Source of the DNA: Candidatus Bipolaricaulota bacterium | GTDB taxonomy: Bacteria; Bipolaricaulota; Bipolaricaulia; RBG-16-55-9; DRXL01 | Direction: 5' to 3' | Length of the DNA: 48,027 nt | Assembly (NCBI GenBank): GCA_938091745.1 | Contig: CALLJK010000024.1 | Coordinates: 1-48,027 of the forward strand | Shown here: in pieces, positions 37,977-46,642 of the stretch | Numbering within the stretch: the first letter of the stretch is position 1 | How the letters are laid out: every line of letters begins with the position of its first letter | The notes under the pieces: generated by a model | What the model saw: only the letters and a program-made list of their open reading frames with translations | What the model was told of the DNA's origin: nothing | The model's database searches: none | Program-made: the position numbers and the translations under genes

Positions 37977-37999
37977 CACTCCGCGTTTTGCATTACTCT
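37970..37999 (+). promoter_or_regulatory. promoter of the yicC-gmk operon (leaderless)
   Basis: TTGACA (37970-37975), 18-base spacer, TACTCT (37994-37999), then ATG five bases later. Confidence 0.65.
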
Positions 38000-38004
38000 A
38001 AAGT

Positions 38005-38874
38005 ATGATACGCAGCATGACCGGCTACGGTCACGCCCAACGCCAAGGCCCCACAGAGACGATCACCGTCTCTGTGAAGACCCTCAATCACAAGTATCTC
38101 GATCTGAAAATCTCTGGGCTGGAAGCCTATCCTGCCCTGGAGCTGAAAGTCCAAGAGAGCGTAGGGCAGCACTTTGCGCGTGGGCGCGTCGAAGTCTCGA
38201 TTCAGATCGGGCGTCCCGGTCTGGCTCCGCTCGTTATTCAGAGAGAGATCGCTCGCGCTTACAGTGAAGCCTTGCACGAACTCAGCAGGGAACTCCAGCT
38301 TCCTGGGAGCTTCTCCCTCGATACTTTGCTTAGGCTCGAGGGCGTCCTGCAGCGCTCCGAAGAACCCGAGACGGAGCTGTGGGAGCGCATCGAGCCAGTT
38401 CTCCAAGAAGCTCTCGCACACGCTCACGAGAGCCGTACTCGCGAGGGCCAACTCCTTGCCCAGGAGCTCTTGCAAATTATCTCGCTTTTGGAAGGCAAGC
38501 TTGCTGAGATCGAGCAGAGCGCTCCGACTGTGAAAAAACTCTATCACGAGCGTCTGCGGGAGCGTGTGCGCGAGCTCACTGAAAATGCTGTCGAGCTCGA
38601 CGAAGGGCGATTGGAGATGGAAGTAGCGCTCTTGGCCGAGCGCTCAGATATTACTGAAGAGATCGCGCGTTTACGGATGCACCTGCAAGCAGCGCGACAC
38701 GCCATAGCCGGGCCGGAGCCTGCCGGACGGCTCTTGGACTTCTTAGCTCAGGAGTTGGCCCGTGAAGCCAATACGATTGCAGCGAAAGCCAAAGACGCCC
38801 AGATTACGTCGTGCGTTCTGGAGATGAAGTCGCTCATTGAGAAATTCCGTGAGCAGGTCCGCAACGTCGAGTGA
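38005..38874 (+). CDS. yicC: YicC-family endoribonuclease-like protein
   Basis: 289 residues starting MIRSMTGYG, the invariant family beginning; the C-terminal part has ALLAERSDITEEIARLRMHL and RLLDFLAQELAREANTIAAK AKD, also conserved. YicC and relatives form hexameric ribonucleases that trim small RNAs or rRNA precursors in some bacteria. The gene sits directly before gmk, as in many genomes (the overlap at 38871-38874 is just a few bases). Leaderless start is supported by the promoter spacing. Confidence 0.92.
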   Translation: MIRSMTGYGHAQRQGPTETITVSVKTLNHKYLDLKISGLEAYPALELKVQESVGQHFARGRVEVSIQIGRPGLAPLVIQREIARAYSEALHELSRELQLPGSFSLDTLLRLEGVLQRSEEPETELWERIEPVLQEALAHAHESRTREGQLLAQELLQIISLLEGKLAEIEQSAPTVKKLYHERLRERVRELTENAVELDEGRLEMEVALLAERSDITEEIARLRMHLQAARHAIAGPEPAGRLLDFLAQELAREANTIAAKAKDAQITSCVLEMKSLIEKFREQVRNVE

Positions 38875-38879
38875 GAGCT

Positions 38880-39458
38880 ATGACAAAAAAGCAGGGGGTG
38901 TTCTTTGTCATCTGTGGCCCTTCAGGAGCGGGCAAGACCACGCTCGTGACTCGCGTGCGCCGGCGATTCCCTGATTTGGTCTATGTGCCGTCGTACACCA
39001 GTCGGCCTCCCCGAAGCCCTCAAGAACTCAAAGCCGGGCGCTATCGGTTCATCTCCAAAGAAGAGTTTGAGCGTCGTATTCGTCAGAACGAGTTTCTCGA
39101 ATACGCGATCTACGCGGGGAATTATTACGGCACATCGCGTTCAGAAGTGCAAACGCTGTTAGCATCTGGGCGCAACGTGATCAAAGAAGCTGATGTGCAG
39201 GGGGTGCGACAGTTGCGGCGGCGACGCTTCGGAGGCCGGCTCGTGGCGATCTTTATTGTGCCGCCATCGTTGAAAGAACTCGAGCATCGCTTGGGCAAGC
39301 GGGGCACCGAGAGCAGCATCGCGCGACGGGAGCGTCTTGCGGCTGTTTTCGATGAGCTGGGCGCGCTCGATCTCTTTGATTATATCGTGATCAACCGTCG
39401 CATCGCTCAGAGCGTGGAGCGTCTGAGCGCGATTATTCGTGCTGAGCGCTCCCTCTAG
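38880..39458 (+). CDS. gmk: guanylate kinase
   Basis: 192 residues from ATG 38880 (GTG 38871 is the alternative). P-loop GPSGAGKTTL, SYTSRPPRSPQ, FLEYAIYAGNYYGT and EADVQGVRQL match GMP-binding and lid regions, and IFIVPPSLKELEHRLGKRGT is a family hallmark. It phosphorylates GMP to GDP with ATP. A few positions are unusual (SYTSRPPRSP, where PGE is normal), but the active residues look intact. It follows yicC; rpoZ, often next, is not found. Confidence 0.93.
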   Translation: MTKKQGVFFVICGPSGAGKTTLVTRVRRRFPDLVYVPSYTSRPPRSPQELKAGRYRFISKEEFERRIRQNEFLEYAIYAGNYYGTSRSEVQTLLASGRNVIKEADVQGVRQLRRRRFGGRLVAIFIVPPSLKELEHRLGKRGTESSIARRERLAAVFDELGALDLFDYIVINRRIAQSVERLSAIIRAERSL

Positions 39459-39467
39459 ACACAAGAC

Positions 39468-39496
39468 TTGACTTCCCCTCCCCCGTCGGGTACAAT
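39468..39496 (+). promoter_or_regulatory. promoter of the secreted hypothetical gene
   Basis: TTGACT (39468-39473), 17-base spacer, TACAAT (39491-39496); RBS ACGGAGG and ATG 39553. Confidence 0.72.
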
Positions 39497-39552
39497 ACGA
39501 TGACCAAGGTGGGATAGAGTATCCCACGTCGAAAAAATATCACGGAGGTCGT

Positions 39553-40863
39553 ATGCGCGCTCGGTGGCTTGTTGCTGGCATCGGTTTAGGATTGTTTGCG
39601 TCTTCTTGCGGGCTTGCAGCTCCGGTAAGCGGCAGTTGGGACGCACAGCTTCTGTTGATCTTAGACGGGCCACAGCCCAAGATCGTTCAGCCCCCGTTTG
39701 CTCTTGACAGCGTGCTCCGGCTCGACCTGAGCGTCAGTGGGCTGCAGATCAGCTCACTCACGGCCCTGAGCACTGTGGGAGTCGAGGCGCAGGTCTTCAA
39801 GCTGAGTGTGACACTCGGTGCGCTCTCGTTGACAGATATCTTTCTCTTCTCGCGCAACATCGTTGAAGCTGATCAGAACTATCAAATCACGTTCGTGTTT
39901 CCCAACCCTGGTGGGATCGTGGGACAGTACATCCCTATCTTCTATAAAGACTTGGTGACGCCCTACGCGCAGCTGGCGCGGCTCTTGGGGCCGACACTGA
40001 CAGAATCTGTCACACTGCGCAAGAAGATCGTTGAGGCGCAGCTAGCTCTCGGCGGGGTGACGGTCAAGGCTGTTGGGCTGTTTGCGAACTTTGGCTCCGC
40101 GATAGCCCCGCAGTGGGAAGTCGGCACAATCCTGATGGTGAGCGGACAGACGGTGTCGGGAGTGACAGTGCGCTCGGAGACATATATTGGGGCGCGGCGC
40201 GGCTTCGAGTGCGTCGGAGAATGTATTCCCGAACTGCAATTCTCTCAGGGGCGCGTCGTATCGGGACTGAATTTCGAATACGAGCGCCTCACCGTGAGCA
40301 ACCTCAAGCTCGCGGGCGTGACGATCAGCGTCGACATCGCGGTTAAATTCAACGACAGCGAAGGTCCCGCGGGAATCGAGTATCTGCAAATAACAAGCTC
40401 CGGACGCGTCGAGTCGCTGGCGCTCGACGTGACAGATATTCTCTATCTGAACTCGGACTTGGTGCTCAGCTCGCATACGCTCATCACGAGCTGGTCTGTG
40501 GGTAATATCTTTGTCACAGCGATTTGGGTGGACACCTTAGGGGGTATGACGTTTGCGCTGCGCGAGTTCATCGCGAGCTTCTCGCTTGAAAATATGAACG
40601 TCACCAGCGATCTGTTTACGTGCTTCAGTCAGCCGGGGTGCTTCGGGCTTGACCCCATCTATCAGCATGACGTCCAGATTGCGTTTAAGAATGGGCCTTG
40701 GGTTGTCGATCTGCTCGTGGTGTTTTTAGGGTTGATCAAGCCGCTGGATAAAGCCGTCGTGACGCTCTCTTATACAGAGAAGAGCTGGGGCTGGCGCGCT
40801 GGCACGGCGATCCAGCCTTCCGGCCTCAAAGTTCAAGAGTTCTATCTCAATCTCAACTTCTAA
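39553..40863 (+). CDS. secreted or lipid-anchored hypothetical protein
   Basis: 436 residues. The N-terminal segment (MRARWLVAGIGLGLFASSCG) is a signal peptide, possibly lipoprotein type with Cys19 in a FASSC box. The rest is almost all beta-strand with repeated alternation of Ser/Thr/Val (for example LTVSNLKLAGVTISVDIAVK), recurring phrases such as TVKAVGLFANFG and ITSSGRVESLALDV, and two cysteine pairs (CVGEC, CFSQPGC). It ends with YLNLNF, a beta-barrel-like terminal Phe, so an outer-membrane barrel is possible. No known family. It overlaps the stop of the next, convergent gene. Confidence 0.7.
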   Translation: MRARWLVAGIGLGLFASSCGLAAPVSGSWDAQLLLILDGPQPKIVQPPFALDSVLRLDLSVSGLQISSLTALSTVGVEAQVFKLSVTLGALSLTDIFLFSRNIVEADQNYQITFVFPNPGGIVGQYIPIFYKDLVTPYAQLARLLGPTLTESVTLRKKIVEAQLALGGVTVKAVGLFANFGSAIAPQWEVGTILMVSGQTVSGVTVRSETYIGARRGFECVGECIPELQFSQGRVVSGLNFEYERLTVSNLKLAGVTISVDIAVKFNDSEGPAGIEYLQITSSGRVESLALDVTDILYLNSDLVLSSHTLITSWSVGNIFVTAIWVDTLGGMTFALREFIASFSLENMNVTSDLFTCFSQPGCFGLDPIYQHDVQIAFKNGPWVVDLLVVFLGLIKPLDKAVVTLSYTEKSWGWRAGTAIQPSGLKVQEFYLNLNF

Positions 40864-41225
40864 GGCCGACAGTATTTGTCGGCGACCTGATAGGCGTCCA
40901 TGGCGCTGGCGACGGCCCATCCCAGATAGAGCGCCGGCGCAGCAAGCAAGAGAATATAGCTCAGCATGGGGACGACCGGAGCAAGCAAGAGCGCCCCAAG
41001 CCCAACTGCTGAAGGTAACACGAGCGCGATGATTAAGTGTGTAAAGCCCTTGCCGTCCTCACCGTTGAGAAATTGTCCCAACCCAGGGATAAGAAAAGAC
41101 GCTGCCCCCGGCAATAACGGATCAGCCTTGAGACGGCACTTCACTGCACCCCCTTGGGCCCACACTGCCGGCCCGCCTGCCCAGAGTAACGCTACGCTCA
41201 CAAGAAGAATTACCGCCGTGCGCAT
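40860..41225 (-). CDS. small membrane protein with TM2-like motif
   Basis: 121 residues with RBS AGGAGGTAGG. A signal-like segment (1-24, ending AVWAQ) is followed by LPGAASFLIPGLGQFLNGED, the PGxGQFxxG pattern of TM2/small DUF5683-like domains, and two more hydrophobic stretches (about 62-85, 90-108). Its stop codon (TAG, 40860-40862) overlaps the convergent TAA of the hypothetical gene by two bases. Role unknown; probably in the cell envelope. Confidence 0.75.
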   Translation of the reverse strand: MRTAVILLVSVALLWAGGPAVWAQGGAVKCRLKADPLLPGAASFLIPGLGQFLNGEDGKGFTHLIIALVLPSAVGLGALLLAPVVPMLSYILLLAAPALYLGWAVASAMDAYQVADKYCRP

Positions 41226-41339
41226 AGTACCTACCTCCTAAAATAACTTTAGCATTTCAGGCCGCGTGTAGGCAAATCCGCGAAAAATCTTCCACCTGTT
41301 TTTCACCCGAATAGCACAGACCCGTCACACCAGGGACAC

Positions 41340-41345
41340 TATAAT
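41340..41345 (+). promoter_or_regulatory. -10 box of the beta-propeller gene
   Basis: TATAAT 37 bases before ATG 41383; no strong -35 in front of it. Confidence 0.45.
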
Positions 41346-41382
41346 CACTTATACCGAGATCAACCGAACTAAGGAGGTTGCT

Positions 41383-42525
41383 ATGACACGCAAAGCTGTT
41401 CTGGCCTTTGTCTTCTTGTTCGCCCTCGCAGGGATCTTCTCGTACGGCCAGCAGGGGCTCAAGCCAAGCGTGACATTGTCCCTCTCTGGGGATATTGTGG
41501 GATTGGCCTCGTGTGCTGGCGGCAACGGGCTCGTGGCTGCGAGCCAGTCCGGGGAAGGCACGATCCTGCAGCTCATCAACACGTTCTCGAAAGAGATCGC
41601 TGCCAGCGTGAGGGTTGCTGTCGCGAGCCCTAGAGCGTTGGCCGTCAATCGCGAATGCACGACAGCATTCGTCGCTGATGATGCAGCCAATAAAGTCCTC
41701 GTCGTCTCCATGCCCAGTGGGGATATCCGCGCTGAGATCGCTGTCGGGACAAGACCCATCGCGCTTGCTCGCGCAACCCATAACGCCGATCTCTACGTGG
41801 TTAATGCCGACGACGGCTCCGTTGCTGTTATCAACACTCAGACCAATGCCATGAAAGCGGTCGTGAAAGTTGGCACTCAGCCCAGCGCCATCGCGCTCTA
41901 CTCATTAGGCGCTCATAATCGAGCATTCGTCACCAACAAGGGCAGCAACACAATAAGCATTATCGACATCAATGACGATCCGTACAATGAGAATCGCTAC
42001 AAAGTCATCGCGACCGTGCCGACCGGCCCGCAGCCCAGCGCTATCGCGACCACCGTGGGCTCCTGGCTTGGCGACATGTACGCGTACTTTATCAATCAAG
42101 GGGACAACACGATCAGCCGCGTGACGATTACCGCGCCCCATATTATAGATTCGACGGTGCCTGCCGGTGGCAAACCCGCGACGATCTTCTTAGATTCCGT
42201 GCGCTTCTGCGCGTACACGATCAATTCGGGAGATGGGCAGAGCGCTATTGCCGTTGCGGCCGCGCAGCTCATCAGCAGCCCTAATCCCACAATTCCTACG
42301 GGCAAAGACCCTTATCATACGGTGACGCCGTACCCAGTCAACGAGCAGCTTGGTGCTGTAGCGCTCTTTATCCCGTTGACGATTCAAGAGTGGGTGCCGG
42401 GGAATCCAGAGCTCGTCAGCCGTATCCAGCGACAGCTTTGGGCAGCGAACACGGCGAAGCCCGGTGAGCTTGATCTCTATATCTTAGACGGGCTGTGCCC
42501 ACAGTTGAGAGGGGACGAGCCGTAA
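41383..42525 (+). CDS. secreted YVTN-type beta-propeller protein
   Basis: 380 residues after RBS AAGGAGG. A signal peptide (1-23, KAVLAFVFLFALAGIFSYG) precedes roughly seven blades with the pattern VxVGTxPxAxAL...NxxxxTVSVIDT (for example IAVGTRPIALARATHNADLY and GTQPSAIALYSLGAHNRAFV). Such propellers of the YncE class act as binding or scaffold modules in the periplasm; no catalytic residues are evident. It stands alone with its own promoter and ends before a palindromic terminator. Confidence 0.85.
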   Translation: MTRKAVLAFVFLFALAGIFSYGQQGLKPSVTLSLSGDIVGLASCAGGNGLVAASQSGEGTILQLINTFSKEIAASVRVAVASPRALAVNRECTTAFVADDAANKVLVVSMPSGDIRAEIAVGTRPIALARATHNADLYVVNADDGSVAVINTQTNAMKAVVKVGTQPSAIALYSLGAHNRAFVTNKGSNTISIIDINDDPYNENRYKVIATVPTGPQPSAIATTVGSWLGDMYAYFINQGDNTISRVTITAPHIIDSTVPAGGKPATIFLDSVRFCAYTINSGDGQSAIAVAAAQLISSPNPTIPTGKDPYHTVTPYPVNEQLGAVALFIPLTIQEWVPGNPELVSRIQRQLWAANTAKPGELDLYILDGLCPQLRGDEP

Positions 42526-42554
42526 CGATCCGTCGTCGTTGCTCCAACAAGAAA

Positions 42555-42582
42555 AGAGGGGAGGAGCTAGCTCCTCCCCTCT
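42555..42582 (-). terminator. perfect 28-bp palindromic terminator of the mtaD-pnp-M16 operon
   Basis: AGAGGGGAGGAGCT (42555-42568) and its full complement (42569-42582) lie between convergent genes. On the minus strand it is followed by TTTTCTTG, giving a rho-independent terminator for the M16 peptidase gene. Confidence 0.82.
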
Positions 42583-42586
42583 AAAT

Positions 42587-43867
42587 TCATGCAGTCTTTG
42601 GAGTAATCAGGGCGTTTTCTAAACTGCGCAGCTCGTCTGCCGGCCCAAGAGCGCTTAAGCTCAGCCCATCTCGCCCAAACAGATCACGCGCGATCTCTTG
42701 AATCTCGTCAGCCGTCACGCGCTCGATCTTCGTGATCAGCTCCTCGACCGGCGCGTGAATATTATAGAGCTCGCCAATCCCAAGACGCACCATCCGCGAG
42801 TGGCTCGTCTCTAAACCCAAAAGAATATTGCCTTTGAGCTTCTCTTTTGCTAAACGTAACTCGCCCTCTGAGACGGGTTCTCTCACGAGACGCTCGATCT
42901 CTGCGAGAGAGATCTCGACCGTCTGGCGGGCGTTCTTCGGCTCCGTGCCCACATAGACGATAAATATCCCGCTGTCCTCAAAGAGACTGGCGCTGCTGAA
43001 GACCGCGTACGCTAAGCCCAACTCTTCGCGAATCTTCTTGAAGAGCCGAGAACTCATCCCCCCGCCCAAGATCGTGTTCATCACTTCTAACGTGAATCTT
43101 CGTTCATCATGCCGCCCGAGGCTGGGCACACCCAAGACTAAATTCGCTTGCTGGGAGTCACGATCTTCGATGTAAAAGTGTCTGTTGGGCTGTGGGGGCT
43201 GGCGCGATGGCGCACGCATCCCCGGCTCTAAGTCCCCAAAGACGCGCTTCACAGCGTCCAGAACTCGCTCCGGCTTGACCGCTCCTGCCGCCGTCACGAT
43301 CAGGTGCTCCGGCTGATAGTATTTGTAAAACTCGAAGATCCCCGCGCGGTCGAAGCACCGCACTGTTTCAGCTTTGCCCAAGATAGGCCGGGCCATCGCG
43401 TGCTGGTGATCCCAGATGCGCTCCACAAAGAGATCGAAAACTTTCTCTTGGGGGTTGTCTTCGGTCATGCGAATCTCTTCTAAGACAACCCCTTGCTCTT
43501 TACGAATGTCTTCTTCGGCAAAGCGTGGGTTTTTCACCAAGTCTGCTAAGATATCGAGTGCAGCCTCTAGATGAGCTGGGAGCACATCGATGTGAAAGAG
43601 CGTGTACTCTTTGTGGGTCATGGCGTTGATGTACCCGCCCATGGCGTCGACTTCCTCGGAGATCTGGAACGCCGTTCTGTTCGTCGTGCCCTTGAAGACC
43701 ATATGTTCGATAAAATGGGCCATGCCGGCCAAGTGAGCGGGTTCATCGCGGCTGCCCACGCGCACCCACACGCCGAGAGCCAACGGGCGGTCTTCTATGG
43801 GCTCGACGATCACGGTGACGCCATTCTCGAGCTGCGCCGTGTAGCAGTTGGGATAGAGTTCGCGCAT
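42587..43867 (-). CDS. M16-family zinc peptidase (processing peptidase-like)
   Basis: 426 residues. The zinc-binding inverted motif HFIEH (His51, Glu54, His55) and downstream Glu in GVVLEEIRMTED mark an active M16B peptidase; later GGGMSSRLFKKIREELGLAY is also conserved. Members are found next to pnp in many bacteria and are thought to process proteins or peptides, though the native substrate is uncertain. The ATG overlaps the pnp stop (TGATG), so translation is coupled. Last gene of the operon. Confidence 0.92.
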   Translation of the reverse strand: MRELYPNCYTAQLENGVTVIVEPIEDRPLALGVWVRVGSRDEPAHLAGMAHFIEHMVFKGTTNRTAFQISEEVDAMGGYINAMTHKEYTLFHIDVLPAHLEAALDILADLVKNPRFAEEDIRKEQGVVLEEIRMTEDNPQEKVFDLFVERIWDHQHAMARPILGKAETVRCFDRAGIFEFYKYYQPEHLIVTAAGAVKPERVLDAVKRVFGDLEPGMRAPSRQPPQPNRHFYIEDRDSQQANLVLGVPSLGRHDERRFTLEVMNTILGGGMSSRLFKKIREELGLAYAVFSSASLFEDSGIFIVYVGTEPKNARQTVEISLAEIERLVREPVSEGELRLAKEKLKGNILLGLETSHSRMVRLGIGELYNIHAPVEELITKIERVTADEIQEIARDLFGRDGLSLSALGPADELRSLENALITPKTA

Positions 43868-46233
43868 CAGGTCTTGATCTTCAGGCCTTCCTTGCCCAAG
43901 CGCTTGAACGAATAGCGCCCTTCTTTGTCGATTCGAACGACTTGGACCAAGACGGTCTCGCCAACTTTCACGACGTCCTCGACACGCTCGACGTAGCCGT
44001 CAGCAAGCTGCGAGATGTGAATCAGGCCGCGCACGCCAGCCTCGGTCTCGACAAATGCCCCATAATCGGCGATCCCCACGATCTTCCCTATGAGCACATC
44101 GCCGACCTTGATCTGCGCGGGCGAAGGCGCAGCCTTGTCCCGAACCAGTTTGAGATTGATACGGTTCATCTCATCTACTTCGATCACTTCGACGTTGACT
44201 GTTTCACCGATCTTGACGACGTCCTCGACTTTCTTCACATAGCGATCCGACAGATCAGAGATGCGAATCAACCCCTGAACGCCGTTGGGCAGCTCGACAA
44301 ACGCCCCGAACTTTTCGATGCGCGTCACCTTCCCCGTGTAGCGATTGCCGACTTCTATCTCTTCGGTGAGCTGCTCGATGCGCTCGCGGGCCTTGCGCAC
44401 CATATCTTTATCATGCCCGGAGATCTTGACAACGTTCTTCTCGTCGTCAATGTCGATCTCGGTCTGGGTTTCAGCTTGCAGGGCGCGGATGGTCTTGCCG
44501 CCCGGCCCGATGACCAAGCCGATCTTCTCCGGGTCGATGGGGATGACCTCTAAGATCGGGGCAAAGCGGCTGAGCGTCGGACGCGGCGCAGGCAGTGTCT
44601 TGTCCATAATATCTAAGATTTGCAATCGAGCCTTGCGCGCCTGCATCATCGTCTCTTTCGCGATCTGGAGAGTAATCCCGTGAATCTTGACGTCCATCTG
44701 AAAGCCCGTCAGCCCATCGCGCGTGCCAGCTAATTTAAAATCCATATCGCCGAAGTGATCTTCGTATCCGGCCAAGTCCGTCAGAATCATATAATCTGAG
44801 TTATGGGTGAGCAGCCCCATGGCAATCCCAGCGACGGGCTTTTTGATGGGCACACCCGCGTCCATCAACGCTAACGAACTCGAGCAGACTGTGGCCATCG
44901 ACGACGACCCGTTCGATTCTAAAATCTCTGAGACGACCCGAATAATATAGGGGAATTCGTCTTCGCTGGGGATGACGGCTTTCAGAGCGTTCTTGGCTAA
45001 GTTCCCATGGCCGATCTCGCGGCGGCCCGGCGGGCCCAAACGCCCGGCCTCGCCCACGCTGTACGGCGGGAAGTTATAGTGCAACATAAAGCGCTCCCGC
45101 CCTTCTTCGAGCATTCGATCTATGATCTGTTCGTCTAAGCTTGACGTCCCCAACGTCACGGTGCCCAGGCTTTGGGTCTCGCCGCGGGTGAAGAGCGCCG
45201 AGCCGTGCACCCTGGGCAGAATCCCGACTTCACACGAGATCGGGCGCAGCTCATCGGCGCGCCGCCCGTCCATTCTGATTTTGGTCGTCAGGGTGCTCAC
45301 GCGCACGAACTCTTCCAGAAGCTCTGTGAAGATCTCTGTGAGCTGCTTCTTGAGCGTCTCGAGCTCTGTAGCATCAGTGACGCCCGCAGATTGCTTTTCC
45401 GCGAGAATCTTTTCGATAGCTTCGTCTCGAAGGGCGTCGGCCTTGGCCTCGCGCTCGAGCTTTCTCATCGGCCCGCGCAAGCTCTCAAAGCGATCCCACA
45501 CTAGGCTCTTCAACGCTTCCCGAAGCTCGCTTGTATCAGCGGGCGGCTCGGGTTGGACCTTCACCGGTGGAGGGAGCTTTGCCAAGAACTCTTCTTGCAG
45601 CTCAATGAGATTTCTGATCTCTCCTTGGGCGAATGCCAGGGCCTCTAAGACTTCATCTTCGGGGACTTCGTTCATTGCGCCCTCGACCATCAAGATCTTC
45701 TCTTTGTTCCCAGCGACGACGATCTCCATGTCGGACTGCTGCAGCTCCGCGTCGGAGGGATTCGCAATCAGCTCTTTATGGATGCGCCCGACGCGCACTC
45801 CAGCGATGGGTCCCAAAAACGGGGCACCGCTCATCATCAGTGCTGTCGAGGCCCCCAAAAGCCCCGCGATCGACGGGCAGTGCTCGTTGTCTGCTGAGAG
45901 CACCGTCGCCACGATATGAACTTTTTCACGATAATTGGGCGGGAAGAGCGGCCTAATGGGACGGTCGATCATGCGGGCGCTCAAGATCGCCGCTTCGGAG
46001 GGCTTCCCCTCGCGCTTTAAGAACCCTCCGGGGATCTTCCCCGTGGCGTAGAACTTCTCTTCAAAATCCACCGTGAGTGGGAAATAGTCGAGATCTTCAG
46101 CCTCACCGCGCGTCACCGTCACCAGGACAACAGTGTCGCCGTACTCGACCAAGACCGCCGCGTCGGCTTGACGCGCGACCTTCCCCGTGGAGAGCTTCCA
46201 TGGCCCTCGCTGCACTGCAACGACTTCTGTCAT
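43867..46233 (-). CDS. pnp: polyribonucleotide nucleotidyltransferase with tandem S1 domains
   Basis: 788 residues from ATG 46233 (AAGGAGA nine bases upstream; ATG 46242 falls on the RBS). Two RNase PH-like domains (about 1-230 and 310-545, the second with FTRGETQSLGTVTLG and GDMDFKLAGTRDG), the linking helical domain, a KH domain (about 555-615, GLVIGPGGKTIRALQ) and then two S1 domains (about 625-690 and 710-780: GNRYTGKVTRIEKFGAFVEL and GDVLIGKIVGIADYGAFVET). Most PNPases have one S1. The enzyme degrades RNA phosphorolytically from the 3' end. A long inverted repeat lies in its leader. Confidence 0.95.
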   Translation of the reverse strand: MTEVVAVQRGPWKLSTGKVARQADAAVLVEYGDTVVLVTVTRGEAEDLDYFPLTVDFEEKFYATGKIPGGFLKREGKPSEAAILSARMIDRPIRPLFPPNYREKVHIVATVLSADNEHCPSIAGLLGASTALMMSGAPFLGPIAGVRVGRIHKELIANPSDAELQQSDMEIVVAGNKEKILMVEGAMNEVPEDEVLEALAFAQGEIRNLIELQEEFLAKLPPPVKVQPEPPADTSELREALKSLVWDRFESLRGPMRKLEREAKADALRDEAIEKILAEKQSAGVTDATELETLKKQLTEIFTELLEEFVRVSTLTTKIRMDGRRADELRPISCEVGILPRVHGSALFTRGETQSLGTVTLGTSSLDEQIIDRMLEEGRERFMLHYNFPPYSVGEAGRLGPPGRREIGHGNLAKNALKAVIPSEDEFPYIIRVVSEILESNGSSSMATVCSSSLALMDAGVPIKKPVAGIAMGLLTHNSDYMILTDLAGYEDHFGDMDFKLAGTRDGLTGFQMDVKIHGITLQIAKETMMQARKARLQILDIMDKTLPAPRPTLSRFAPILEVIPIDPEKIGLVIGPGGKTIRALQAETQTEIDIDDEKNVVKISGHDKDMVRKARERIEQLTEEIEVGNRYTGKVTRIEKFGAFVELPNGVQGLIRISDLSDRYVKKVEDVVKIGETVNVEVIEVDEMNRINLKLVRDKAAPSPAQIKVGDVLIGKIVGIADYGAFVETEAGVRGLIHISQLADGYVERVEDVVKVGETVLVQVVRIDKEGRYSFKRLGKEGLKIKT

Positions 46234-46250
46234 GCTGAACATCTCCTTTT

Positions 46251-46348
46251 AGCAGCCGGTGCCAGGGACAAGTAACAAGTTCGAAGGTGCTCGCAAATGC
46301 CCTTCACGGGCACCTTACAACTTGCAACTTGCCCTGCTTCCGGCTGTT
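46251..46348 (-). promoter_or_regulatory. long inverted repeat between rpsO and pnp
   Basis: Roughly 98 bases form one imperfect stem: AGCCGG/CCGGCT outermost, then CAGGGACAAGT against ACTTGCCCTG, and GAAGGTGC against GCACCTT around an inner loop. In the transcript of the rpsO-pnp operon this is the place where other bacteria process the pnp leader by RNase III. Confidence 0.75.
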
Positions 46349-46359
46349 CATAGTCTTGA

Positions 46360-46629
46360 TTAGCCGCGCAACCCAAGCTGCTCGATCAGCTGCATATATT
46401 TCTCCGGCTTGTTCTGGGCTAAATACCGCAAGAGCCGCTTGCGCCGGCCGACCTTCATCATCAGGCCACGCTGCGAATGAAAATCTTTTCTATGGACCTT
46501 CAGATGCTCCGTGAGCCTCCGGATCTCTTCAGTCAGCTGCGCGATCTGGACCTCTACCGATCCGGTGTCTTGGAGATGAATCCGGAACGGCTCGGCGATC
46601 TTAGCCTTCTCCTCTTGGGTGAGTGCCAT
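46360..46629 (-). CDS. rpsO: 30S ribosomal protein S15
   Basis: 89 residues, the usual length. DTGSVEVQIAQLTEEIRRLT, HLKVHRKDFHSQRGLMMKVG and RRKRLLRYLAQNKPEKYMQL are diagnostic. It binds 16S rRNA early in assembly of the small subunit. The gene sits in the order mtaD-rpsO-pnp, with 13 bases from mtaD and a long leader hairpin to pnp; rpsO-pnp is an ancient gene pair. RBS AAGGGGG before ATG. Confidence 0.97.
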   Translation of the reverse strand: MALTQEEKAKIAEPFRIHLQDTGSVEVQIAQLTEEIRRLTEHLKVHRKDFHSQRGLMMKVGRRKRLLRYLAQNKPEKYMQLIEQLGLRG

Positions 46630-46642
46630 CTTCGTTCCCCCT

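Noticed and set aside
45122-45919. Long minus-to-plus antisense frame inside pnp (265 aa)
   Set aside because: It lies opposite the well-conserved pnp coding region, has serine/arginine-rich low-quality sequence and no RBS.
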